DNA from: Sneathiellales bacterium
Lineage (GTDB): Bacteria > Pseudomonadota > Alphaproteobacteria > JANQFL01
Length of the DNA stretch: 64,000 nt
Direction: 5' to 3'
Assembly (NCBI GenBank): GCA_028277845.1
Contig: JANQFL010000055.1
Span: 1 to 64,000 of the forward strand
The notes under the pieces were generated by a model. It was not told where the DNA came from, did no database searches, and was given only the letters and a program-made list of their open reading frames with translations. This document shows positions 17,652-25,722 of the stretch, piece by piece. The translations under genes were made by a program, and so were the position numbers. The stretch's first letter is position 1. Each line of letters begins with the position of its first letter.

Positions 17652-18790
17652 GCCGGCACCACCGCCGACAGGATTTGATCGAGTGTCCTACCGGCGCGAT
17701 GGACGGAACGGGTTTCGGCGGCAAACCGTGCGCCACGCCGCGACAGGTCCGCGCGCAAGGACCGGTCGTCGAGCAACGCCGCGATTTTGTCGGCGAAGTC
17801 GTCCGGATCGCCGGCCCGGGCCAGCAGGCCGCCCGCGCCGTCGACCACCACGTCGGGCACGCCGCGCGTATTTCCGGCGACGACCGGCAAGCCTGTCGCC
17901 TGCGCCTCCAGATACGCCATGCCATAGGCTTCGCCGATGCCGGGCCAGACAAAAAGATCGCTGGCCGCATAGTAGGCCGGTAGTGCGTCCACATCGCATT
18001 GTCCGGCGAATACCGTCTTGTCCGCCACGGGCTGGAACATGGCTTCCACGGCCGGCCGTGCCGGCCCGTCACCGACGACGATGAGCCGCCAATTCCGATC
18101 GGCGATCCGTTGCAGTGCCTGTGCCAGACAGGCATAGGAGTCACACTTGTCGCCCGGCCGCATCATCGCGACGGTCAGCAGCCAGGGCGGTTTTTCCGCA
18201 ACGGACAGAGCTTCGGCTAGGCGTTTCCGGTGCGTGGACCGCAATGGCCGGGCGGCGGCGTAGGGTGTGCCGTCGATGAACGGCGGCAGATAAAACAGCC
18301 GGTCGCGGTTCGCGGCCAACGGCGCGACGCATTCCATGTCATGCCGGGTCACGCCGATGACGGCATCGGCCCGGCGGATGGTGCGTTCGACGGCCTGGTG
18401 GTTGTGATGCCACGGCCCGCCCGCCCGTTTCGGCGCGTGGGATGCCTCGGCGACGATGTATGGGATGCCGGCGGCGTCGCACACCTGCGGACCGATCCAG
18501 TCCGGCGCCTTGTAGTGCAGGTGATAGGTCAGCCAGGCATCGGGCCGCATATTCGGCGTCCGCTTATCAAAATCGGCGACGATGTGTTCCGCGGTTGCCC
18601 GTCCTTGATGCTCGAATTCCACTTGCCGCGCGTGATCGCCGTCCCCATCGAACGTCCGCAGTTCGGACATCAGTTCGGTGGTGTGCCCGGCGCTTCGCAA
18701 CGCTGCCATCAACAGCCGGGCCATGCGCCGGTCGCCTGACGGCACGGGGTGGTCGGGCGATTTCATCGGCGCATAGAAGGCAATGCGCAC
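17648..18790 (-). CDS. Glycosyltransferase family 4 protein
   Basis: A 380-residue GT4-type enzyme that transfers a sugar from an activated donor. N-terminal segment MRIAFYAPMKSPDHPVPSGDRRMARLL; donor-binding C-terminal half with VVGDGPARPAVEAM, DLFVWPGIGEAYGMAYLEAQATGLPVVAG (the EX7E motif region) and a following GLLARAGDPDDFA stretch. Cytoplasmic face of the membrane is expected. It starts 3 bp after the next glycosyltransferase ends and overlaps the histidine phosphatase gene by 4 bp. Confidence 0.9.
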   Translation of the reverse strand: MRIAFYAPMKSPDHPVPSGDRRMARLLMAALRSAGHTTELMSELRTFDGDGDHARQVEFEHQGRATAEHIVADFDKRTPNMRPDAWLTYHLHYKAPDWIGPQVCDAAGIPYIVAEASHAPKRAGGPWHHNHQAVERTIRRADAVIGVTRHDMECVAPLAANRDRLFYLPPFIDGTPYAAARPLRSTHRKRLAEALSVAEKPPWLLTVAMMRPGDKCDSYACLAQALQRIADRNWRLIVVGDGPARPAVEAMFQPVADKTVFAGQCDVDALPAYYAASDLFVWPGIGEAYGMAYLEAQATGLPVVAGNTRGVPDVVVDGAGGLLARAGDPDDFADKIAALLDDRSLRADLSRRGARFAAETRSVHRAGRTLDQILSAVVPA

Positions 18791-18793
18791 TTG

Positions 18794-20035
18794 TTACTCC
18801 GCGGCATCGGGGACGGCACGTGACCCGGATAATCCGAAGCGCCGGGCCAGCCGGTCGATCAGCGGCTCCATGTCGAATTCGGCGTGCAGCCGATCGAATC
18901 CGGCCCGGCCCAGTGTCCGCCGCAGCGCTGCATCGGCAAGCAGGCGTGCCAAAGCATCCGACAAGGCGTCGGCGTCGTCGGACGGCACCAGGAGACCCGT
19001 CCGGTCGTGCTCGATCAGTTCGGGTATGCCGGAGATGTCCGTGGCCACGCAGGGCAGGGCCTGGCTTTGGGCTTCCATCAGCACATTGGGCAAACCATCC
19101 CTGTCACCGTCACCGGTGATCTTGCTGGCCAGCACGAACACGTCCGCATCCCGCATGGCCTGCAGGACGATGGCCTGGGCCTGGGCGCCGCGCCACTCGA
19201 TCCTGTCGGCGAGGCCCAAGGCCTGCGCCAACTCAGCCAGGTTCCCACGTTCGCCGCCGCCGCCGATGTGGACGAACCGCCATGCCAGGCCAGGGTCGAG
19301 TTGCGCCAGGGCGTGCAGCAGAACGTCGTAACCTTTTTTCGGCACCGCCCGCCCGACGGACAGGACGGTGACCGGCCGGCCCTCCGTTGGCGGCCGGTCC
19401 CTTTCGGGTGGCGGAAATCGGCGGAAGTCGATGCCGTGATAATTCAGTTCGACATCGGCCGCGTCCGACAAAGACTTCAGATACTCCGCGCCCGACCGGG
19501 TACATGTCGTGAGCCAGGACATGCAGGCCAGCTTTTCCCGGATCTCCCATTCCGGGATCGTCCAGATGTCCTTGGCATGGGCCGAGCAACTCCAGCGCCG
19601 GCCGGTCAGCAACGCGGCGTATCGGGTCACGGACGCCGGTGTGTGCAGGAAATGGGCGTGCAGGGCCGCGATATCGTCCGGCAGTTCGGCGGCCAGGACC
19701 AGCGCCTGGCCGAAACGGCGGATGCGGTTGCGGGTCCGGTCGCGCAACAGATCCCGCCACCAGACCGATACAGTCTTGCCAAAACCCTTGCGGCCGACGG
19801 CCTTGACCAGGCCGCGCAGGACGCGGACCGGTTCCCGGTGCAGGTACTCCGGCAGGTAGGTGACCGGCGCCCGGATTTCGTCGTGCACCGGATGGCGCTG
19901 CCGGTCGATCGGGTGTCTGAGGGAAACGATGCGGATCGGCAGGCCGCGGGCTTCGAGCGCACGGATCTCCTGGGCGATGAACGTCTCGGACAGCCGGGGA
20001 TAGCCTTTGAGTATGAACGCGACCGGTTCGGTCAC
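18794..20035 (-). CDS. Glycosyltransferase family 4 protein (WcaL/colanic-acid-like)
   Basis: A 413-residue GT4 enzyme. The N-terminal ILKGYPRLSETFIAQEI is typical of the colanic acid WcaL/ExpE-like subgroup. The donor half has VLSVGRAVPKKGYDVLLHAL, RFVHIGGGGERG and DVFVLASKITGDGDRDGLPNVLMEAQSQALPCVAT with the EX7E-type residues, then LLVPSDDADALSDAL. It probably adds a hexose in synthesis of a surface glycan or lipid-linked oligosaccharide. It is the second gene of the operon, with 21 bp separating it from the upstream gene. Confidence 0.9.
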   Translation of the reverse strand: MTEPVAFILKGYPRLSETFIAQEIRALEARGLPIRIVSLRHPIDRQRHPVHDEIRAPVTYLPEYLHREPVRVLRGLVKAVGRKGFGKTVSVWWRDLLRDRTRNRIRRFGQALVLAAELPDDIAALHAHFLHTPASVTRYAALLTGRRWSCSAHAKDIWTIPEWEIREKLACMSWLTTCTRSGAEYLKSLSDAADVELNYHGIDFRRFPPPERDRPPTEGRPVTVLSVGRAVPKKGYDVLLHALAQLDPGLAWRFVHIGGGGERGNLAELAQALGLADRIEWRGAQAQAIVLQAMRDADVFVLASKITGDGDRDGLPNVLMEAQSQALPCVATDISGIPELIEHDRTGLLVPSDDADALSDALARLLADAALRRTLGRAGFDRLHAEFDMEPLIDRLARRFGLSGSRAVPDAAE

Positions 20036-20056
20036 AACAGCACCGTTCGGATGAGG

Positions 20057-21283
20057 TTAGGCCCGCCGGCGCAGGTCGGCGTTGTCGGTTTCGGCCGCCG
20101 GTTTGCGGATGTAGGGCTCGACCAGCCGGTTGACGTTTTGCAGACCCTCCAAAAGACCGGGCACTACCACGTCCGACGGCCGGGCCTGTTTCGGCAGGTT
20201 GCGCAGGGCCGCGGCCATGACCGCCGGGTCATAGACCTGGTCGTCCACCAGCATGCGAATGAGCCCCAGCTCCTCGGCGCGGGAAGCGCGAATGTATTGC
20301 TCGAGCCTCGGTTTCGTGCGCGGCACGATGATGGCCGGTTTGTCGAAGGACAGCACTTCGCAGAAAATATTGTACCCGCCCATGGCCACCACGCCGACGG
20401 CATTGTCCATAAGACTTTCCATGTGGGCGTCGAAGGTGATGGCGTCGACGCGTTTCAGGGCGTCCGCCCGTTCGATGAACTCGCCTTGCCGGTCGGGATG
20501 CATGAACGGGCCCAACACCATCAGGGCCGGATAAGGCAACAGCTCGTCGGATTCGTAGGCCCGCAGGACCCAGTCGATCAGTTCGGCGCCGTCGCCGCCG
20601 CCGCCCGGCGTGACCAGCAGATAGGGCCGGTTGACCACTTCGGGCAGTTGCTGCGAGGACGGCGCATCGCGCACCGTCCGCGGCAGGTAGCCGGTGTAGA
20701 TGACCTTGCGCAGGACACACTCGGGCAAACCGATGCCGTCCAGCGGCTCGCAAATCTGCGGCAGGCCGTAAATCCAGATGTCGTCGTACATGTCCTCGAG
20801 CGACGGCAGCACGTTCTTGCGCTCCCATTCGGGGGCCAGCAGGCCCGGCTCGTCGAGCACATCGCGCAGGCCCAGCACCAGTCGCGTGCCGCGCTTTTGC
20901 AGCATTTTCAACGTATCCGCCACTTCGCCGCGCAGACCGAGCGGTTCCTTGTCGACTATGAAGACATCGGGATCGAAGATCATTGCGGTGTGCTGAATGA
21001 TCGACGAACGCATTGAAATCGTCTCGTCGATATCCACGTCTAGGCTGTGCGAGGTATATTCACCGTTCCGCAGCTTGATGACACCCGGGATGCGGACGAA
21101 GTCCACATGGGGGGGGAAATCGAAGCTGCCGATGATCGGTGAACCCGACAGGATCAGGATCGACAGGTCGTCGAAGTTCGCCACCAGGGATTGCGCGATG
21201 GTGTGGCATCGCCTCAGATGGCCGAGCCCGAACGTATCGTGACTGTAGATCAGTATCCGGGAACCGCTCTGAACGCCCCGCAT
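20057..21283 (-). CDS. Predicted glycosyltransferase (COG4671/MurG-like), second paralogue
   Basis: First gene of the eleven-gene operon, 408 residues. The N-terminal motif YSHDTFGLGHLRRCHTIA (residues 13-30) carries the glycine loop of MurG-like GT-B enzymes and matches the GTGHLRR motif of the protein at 15898-17049. The donor-side half has LLVTPGGGGDG, VAMGGYNIFCEVLSFDKPAIIVPRTKPRLEQ and a closing helix. This group is usually annotated only as 'predicted glycosyl transferase'. It is divergent from the ABC gene at 21457, with 173 bp for both promoters. Confidence 0.85.
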   Translation of the reverse strand: MRGVQSGSRILIYSHDTFGLGHLRRCHTIAQSLVANFDDLSILILSGSPIIGSFDFPPHVDFVRIPGVIKLRNGEYTSHSLDVDIDETISMRSSIIQHTAMIFDPDVFIVDKEPLGLRGEVADTLKMLQKRGTRLVLGLRDVLDEPGLLAPEWERKNVLPSLEDMYDDIWIYGLPQICEPLDGIGLPECVLRKVIYTGYLPRTVRDAPSSQQLPEVVNRPYLLVTPGGGGDGAELIDWVLRAYESDELLPYPALMVLGPFMHPDRQGEFIERADALKRVDAITFDAHMESLMDNAVGVVAMGGYNIFCEVLSFDKPAIIVPRTKPRLEQYIRASRAEELGLIRMLVDDQVYDPAVMAAALRNLPKQARPSDVVVPGLLEGLQNVNRLVEPYIRKPAAETDNADLRRRA

Positions 21284-21456
21284 GTTTTGCCCCGAGTTGG
21301 TTGACGGCGCACTATGACACAGGCCAAGCTTTGCCGAAAAGTCTTTTTACCTCGGTGATACAGGCATTTACCGACCATAGAGGGCTAGGATAATCTGCTC
21401 CGCAACCGATCGTATGGTCAGCGGGGCACCGAAGTCGGACGGGACGGATTTCGTAT
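21284..21456. promoter_or_regulatory. Divergent promoter region between glycan operon and ABC gene
   Basis: This 173-bp gap must hold the promoters for both the minus-strand operon and the plus-strand ABC gene. A GATAAT at 21389-21394 is a reasonable -10 for the plus strand. GACCAT near 21373 and ATGGTC near 21414 form a spaced inverted pair. No known operator is recognised. Confidence 0.35.
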
Positions 21457-24108
21457 ATGGACCGAAGTATCTTTCGTTACATCCTGAGGTACAGCGCCAG
21501 GCAGCAGGTTGTGTTGACGCTGATGGCGGCGTTTTCGTTTCCGTTTCTGTACGCCTTTTACGAACTGCCCAAGCTGATCATCAACGAAGCCATCCAGGGC
21601 GACCCCGCAGATTTTCCGGTGGAGTTTTTCGGCCTGGAGTTCGACCAGATCGAGACCACGATGATCCTGTCGGGCGGGTTTCTCGCCCTGGTCGTGGTCA
21701 ACCAGTCGTTCAAGTACGTCATCAACGTCTACAAGGGCATCACCGGCGAACGCATGCTGCGCCGTCTGCGGTTCGAACTGTACGGCCGCGTCTTGCGTTT
21801 TCCGCTACCGACTTTCAAGAAAGTCAGCCAGGGCGAGATCATTCCCATGGTGACCGCCGAGGTGGAACCGCTGGGCGGCTTCATCGGCGACGCTTTCTCC
21901 CTGCCGGCGTTCCAGGGCGGCACCATGATCGTCATCATCAGCTTCCTGATGATCCAGAACTGGATGATGGCCCTGGCCGCCATATCGCTCTATCCCATAC
22001 AGATCTACATCATCCCGCGCCTGCAACGGCGGGTGAACGCGCTGGGCAAGGAACGTGTCCGGCGGGTGCGGAAGCTGTCCGACCGCATCGGCGAAACCGT
22101 GCAGGGCGTCCAGGAAGTGCATGCCAACGATACGTCCAATCTGGAGTTGGCCATCTTTTCCCACCAGCTCGGCGACATTTTCCGGGTGCGGTATCAGATC
22201 TACCGCAAGAAATTCGTTATCAAGTTTCTCAACAACTTCATTCAGCAGCTCGGTCCGTTCTTCTTCTATTCCATCGGCGGCTATTTCGTCATCGCCGGGC
22301 AATTGGAGATCGGCACGCTGGTCGCCGCCATCGCCGCGCACAAGGATCTGGCCGGGCCGTGGAAGGAACTGTTGAACTACTACCAGATGAAGGAAGACGC
22401 CCGCATCAAGTACGACCAGGTGGTGTCCCAATTCGATCCGGCCCACATGCGGGAACCCGAATACCAGCACACCGAACCGGAAGGCCCGGTCAAACTGTCG
22501 GGCGACGTCGCCGTCGCCAACCTGATTCTGGCCGACGAGCAGGAAACCAACATCATAGACAGTGTGTCGTTCTCGACCGGGCTCGATCAACGCGTCGCGG
22601 TGGTCGGCGACAGCGGTAGCGGCAAGGAACACATGGCGTTGCTGCTGGCCCGCCTGCTCGATCCCGACAAGGGCCGCATCACCGTCGGCGGCGTCGACTG
22701 GGCGGTGGCGCCCGAATCCGTCACCGGGCGGCGCATTTCGTTCGTCGGGCAGAACCCGTTCATCTTCAACGCGACCCTGGGCGACAATCTGTTTTATGGC
22801 CTGAAACACCGGCCGCTGCAGCCGGCCGACTACTCCGGCAAGGCCGCCGACGAGATGGACTTCTTCGTCAACGAAGCCAAACGCTCCGCCAACAGCACCG
22901 ACGATCCGAACGCCAACTGGATCGACTACGCCGCCGCCGGGTCATCGGGTGACGACGATCTGAAGCAGGAGGCCATGCGCGTGGTCGAAATGGTGGCGTT
23001 GGAAAATGACATCTATTCGCTCGGCCTGCGCGGAACCATCGATCCCGACAAGAACCCCGATCTGGCAACGGCGATCCTGAGCGCCCGGGAGGCACTGCGT
23101 GACCGGTTGAAGGATCCGGAATTCGCGCCGCTGGTGGAGGGGTTCGACAAGGATAGCTACAACACCAATGCGTCGGTGGCGGAAAACCTGCTGTTCGGCA
23201 ATCCGGTCGGCGATGCGTTCAATCCCGACCGCCTGGCCGAAAACGAGTACGTTCTCAGCATTCTCGATAAGGTCGGACTGACCGACACGGTGCTGTCGGT
23301 CGGTTATCAGGTCGCCGCCACCATGGTCGAGCTGTTTGCCGATCTGCCGCCCGATCACGAATTCTTCGAACAGTTCGCCTTTATCTCATCCGAAGACCTG
23401 CCGGAGTTCCAGGCCCTCTTGTCGCGGGCCTCGAAAGACAATCTTGGAGAACTCAAGGACGAAGACCGCACCAGCCTGATGTCGTTGCCGTTCAAGCTTA
23501 TCCCGGCCCGGCACCGTCTCGGTCTGATCGACGACGATATGCGCGCCAAGCTGCTGGAAGCCCGGGCGGCGTTTGCGGCGGGGCTGCCCGACGATCTCCA
23601 AGGCAAGATCGCCTTCTTCGACGCCGAGGCCTACAACCCGGCGGCCAACCTGCAGGACAATATCCTGTTCGGCAAGGTGGCCTACGGCCAGGCCCACGCC
23701 GCCGACCGGGTCGGGGAGCTGATCTCCGAGGTCATCGACAGCCTCAATCTACGCCGGGTGGTGGCCGAGGTTGGCCTGGCGTACGACGCCGGCATCGCCG
23801 GATCGCGCCTGTCGGCGGCGCAGCGCCAGAAACTGGGCATCGCCCGTGCCGTGATCAAGCATCCCGATCTGCTCGTCGTATCCGAAGCGACGGCGGCACT
23901 GGATGCCGTCTCGCAAGCCAGGATCATGGAAACCATCATTGACGAATATGAAGGCCGCGGCCTGATCTGGGTCTTGCATCGCGCCGATATGGCCCGCTAC
24001 TTCGACCGGGTCCTGGTCATGCGTACGGGCCGTGTGGTCGAAAGCGGCACGCCCGAGGAACTGGACCGTGACGGTACCGCGTTCCGCGAACTGGTCGCCG
24101 CCGAATAA
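21457..24108 (+). CDS. ABC half-transporter with degenerate, expanded ATPase domain (883 aa)
   Basis: Exporter-type ABC protein, far longer than the usual ~580-620. The membrane domain occupies about residues 10-300 with several hydrophobic stretches. The ATPase domain starts near 345. Walker A reads GDSGSGKE at 384-391, so the Ser/Thr after K390 is Glu. The Q-loop is FVGQNPFIFN (Q432). The signature is LSAAQ at 785-789 instead of LSGGQ. Walker B reads LLVVSE at 805-810, with Ser replacing the Mg-binding Asp but E810 kept; D-loop TAALD and H841 are present. Between Q-loop and signature lie ~340 residues in place of ~80, and the Q-loop neighbourhood recurs twice: NATLGDNLFYG (439-449), NASVAENLLFG (571-581), AANLQDNILFG (729-739). 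It probably exports or flips a glycoconjugate, but its ATP hydrolysis must be unusual. Confidence 0.9.
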   Translation: MDRSIFRYILRYSARQQVVLTLMAAFSFPFLYAFYELPKLIINEAIQGDPADFPVEFFGLEFDQIETTMILSGGFLALVVVNQSFKYVINVYKGITGERMLRRLRFELYGRVLRFPLPTFKKVSQGEIIPMVTAEVEPLGGFIGDAFSLPAFQGGTMIVIISFLMIQNWMMALAAISLYPIQIYIIPRLQRRVNALGKERVRRVRKLSDRIGETVQGVQEVHANDTSNLELAIFSHQLGDIFRVRYQIYRKKFVIKFLNNFIQQLGPFFFYSIGGYFVIAGQLEIGTLVAAIAAHKDLAGPWKELLNYYQMKEDARIKYDQVVSQFDPAHMREPEYQHTEPEGPVKLSGDVAVANLILADEQETNIIDSVSFSTGLDQRVAVVGDSGSGKEHMALLLARLLDPDKGRITVGGVDWAVAPESVTGRRISFVGQNPFIFNATLGDNLFYGLKHRPLQPADYSGKAADEMDFFVNEAKRSANSTDDPNANWIDYAAAGSSGDDDLKQEAMRVVEMVALENDIYSLGLRGTIDPDKNPDLATAILSAREALRDRLKDPEFAPLVEGFDKDSYNTNASVAENLLFGNPVGDAFNPDRLAENEYVLSILDKVGLTDTVLSVGYQVAATMVELFADLPPDHEFFEQFAFISSEDLPEFQALLSRASKDNLGELKDEDRTSLMSLPFKLIPARHRLGLIDDDMRAKLLEARAAFAAGLPDDLQGKIAFFDAEAYNPAANLQDNILFGKVAYGQAHAADRVGELISEVIDSLNLRRVVAEVGLAYDAGIAGSRLSAAQRQKLGIARAVIKHPDLLVVSEATAALDAVSQARIMETIIDEYEGRGLIWVLHRADMARYFDRVLVMRTGRVVESGTPEELDRDGTAFRELVAAE

Positions 24109-24127
24109 GGGGCGCGGAGTTTCCGTC

Positions 24128-24610
24128 ATGAGCCGGCTGACCCGGATGATCGAACGCCTGTCGACGCAACAGGCCTGCATCGATCACGTCGCCCGGGCCA
24201 TCGCCGGACAGCCCGGCGTGGTGTTGGAAATCGGCCTCGGCAAGGGCCGCACCGTCGATCACATGCGGGAAGTCATGCCGGACCGGGAGATCTATGCCTT
24301 CGATGGCTTCGTGCATGCACCGCCGGCCGCGGTGCCCGACGACGACCACCTGTTCCTCGGCGATTTTCGCGAGACACTGATTACACCGCCGGATCATCTG
24401 CGCGGGCAAGCCATCTTCGCCCATGCCGATATCGGCAGCGAGGACCGCGACGCCGACGCCGTCTTGGCGCCAATTGTCGGGGAACGATTGGTCAGTTGGC
24501 TGCGGCCCGGTGCCTTCGTTGCCAGTGACCGGGACCTGAAAGTTCAGGCATGGCAAAGGCTTAGCGTCCTGGACGGACAACCATGGCAGTATTTCATATA
24601 TCGGACGTGA
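24128..24610 (+). CDS. Small class I SAM-dependent methyltransferase, first paralogue
   Basis: A 160-residue, single-domain Rossmann methyltransferase with motif I VVLEIGLGKGRTVDHM (about residues 38-53), an acidic residue after the second strand (YAFDGFV) and FAHADIGS in the motif IV position. It matches the protein at 25231-25716 along its whole length, including the shared C-terminal YFIYRT. I place both in the small 'Methyltransf_17'-like group from memory. The ATG at 24128 follows 20 bp after the ABC gene with a GGGGCGCGGAG ribosome binding site, so it belongs to that operon. Substrate unknown. Confidence 0.8.
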   Translation: MSRLTRMIERLSTQQACIDHVARAIAGQPGVVLEIGLGKGRTVDHMREVMPDREIYAFDGFVHAPPAAVPDDDHLFLGDFRETLITPPDHLRGQAIFAHADIGSEDRDADAVLAPIVGERLVSWLRPGAFVASDRDLKVQAWQRLSVLDGQPWQYFIYRT

Positions 24611-24723
24611 ATATTACAAATATAAATATCTTCTGGACTCGTTGCCGGTGAACACGATAATGATGGTTATGGGGGAGACGGCGTCTCAGCCAGTGGGAAC
24701 GCCGTGTCCAGGAGGACACATCT

Positions 24724-25185
24724 GTGAGTTTGAATGAAGAAGTCGAACTGCTCCGTAACATTCCGCTGTTCGCAAAAATTGAGCCGTCCAAACTGAAGCT
24801 ACTGGCCTTTACCAGCGAACGCCTCGTGTTCGATGCCGGCCAGGATCTGTTCCGCCAGGGCGACGAAGGCGATGCCGCCTACATCATCGTCGACGGCACG
24901 GCGGATGTGAAAGTGGAGACCCCGACGGGTCCGCTGACCGTCGCCACCATGGCCAAGAACGATTTCGTCGGCGAGATCGCCATCCTGTGCGACGTGCCCC
25001 GTACGGCGACCGTGACGGCGGCGTCGAAACTGACGACGTTGAAGATTTCCAAGGAACTGTTCTTCCGGCTGATTTCGGAATTCCCCCAGATGGCCATCGA
25101 GTTCATGCGCGAACTGGCCCAGCGTCTGGAACGCACGACAGCCGATCTGCAACGGATCAGCGCGCAACAGACGGCCGAGGGCTGA
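24724..25185 (+). CDS. Stand-alone cyclic-nucleotide-binding protein
   Basis: A 153-residue CRP-type cyclic-nucleotide-binding domain without a helix-turn-helix. The jelly roll spans residues ~10-125, and the phosphate-binding cassette FVGEIAILCDVPRTATV (about 81-97) keeps the Glu and Arg expected to bind the cyclic phosphate and ribose. A C-terminal amphipathic helix (FMRELAQRLERTTADLQRI) could dimerise or bind a partner. The GTG start has a strong AGGAGG site. It probably works as a cAMP- or cGMP-dependent regulatory subunit rather than a transcription factor; the cyclase at 7034 is a possible signal source. Confidence 0.88.
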   Translation: MSLNEEVELLRNIPLFAKIEPSKLKLLAFTSERLVFDAGQDLFRQGDEGDAAYIIVDGTADVKVETPTGPLTVATMAKNDFVGEIAILCDVPRTATVTAASKLTTLKISKELFFRLISEFPQMAIEFMRELAQRLERTTADLQRISAQQTAEG

Positions 25186-25230
25186 CCGGCCATTCACATC
25201 GTTCCGCCAAACAGATCGGCATAGTCCACG

Positions 25231-25716
25231 ATGAGCCGTCTCGACAGCTTCATCCGCCGCATGTCGGCGCAGCGCGACTGCCTCAACTGGTCGGCCGGCG
25301 CCTTGAACGGTGTTGACGGGCCGGTCCTGGAATTGGGGCTGGGCAACGGCCGCACCTATGACCATCTGCGTTCGCTGTTTCCCGATCGCGAGATCTTCGT
25401 CTTCGAGCGCCGGGTCAACGCGCACCCCGATTGCATCCCGGATCAGGCCCACCTCATCCTCGGCGACATTTTCGAAACCCTGACCGGATTCGCCGCGCGT
25501 CTGCCGGCGGGGGCGGCGCTCGCCCACGCCGATATCGGCTCCGGCGACACCGAACTGAACCGGCAGATGGCCGTGCGCCTGCCCGAACTGCTGGCGCCGA
25601 TGATGACGCCGGGCGGCCTGGTGTTCAGTGACCAGCCTCTGTCGCACGACGGCTGGCGGCCGGAGCCCCTGCCCGAAGGCGTGCCCGCCGACCGCTATTT
25701 CATCTACCGCACGTAG
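25231..25716 (+). CDS. Small class I SAM-dependent methyltransferase, second paralogue
   Basis: A 161-residue sister of the protein at 24128. It shares MSRL at the N terminus, motif I VLELGLGNGRTYDHL, PDREIFVFER, LAHADIGSGD and the final YFIYRT. It lies 45 bp after the cyclic-nucleotide-binding gene, so the order is methyltransferase - cNMP protein - methyltransferase. It converges with the exonuclease III gene, with only 6 bp between stops. Substrate unknown; a role in modifying the product of the neighbouring glycan genes is inference. Confidence 0.8.
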   Translation: MSRLDSFIRRMSAQRDCLNWSAGALNGVDGPVLELGLGNGRTYDHLRSLFPDREIFVFERRVNAHPDCIPDQAHLILGDIFETLTGFAARLPAGAALAHADIGSGDTELNRQMAVRLPELLAPMMTPGGLVFSDQPLSHDGWRPEPLPEGVPADRYFIYRT

Positions 25717-25722
25717 CCCGGC

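Noticed and set aside
18884-21016. Antisense open frame of about 700 codons across two glycosyltransferases
   Set aside because: Same GC-frame effect; composition is rich in Gly, Gln, His and Arg with no structure, and the sense genes are clear.
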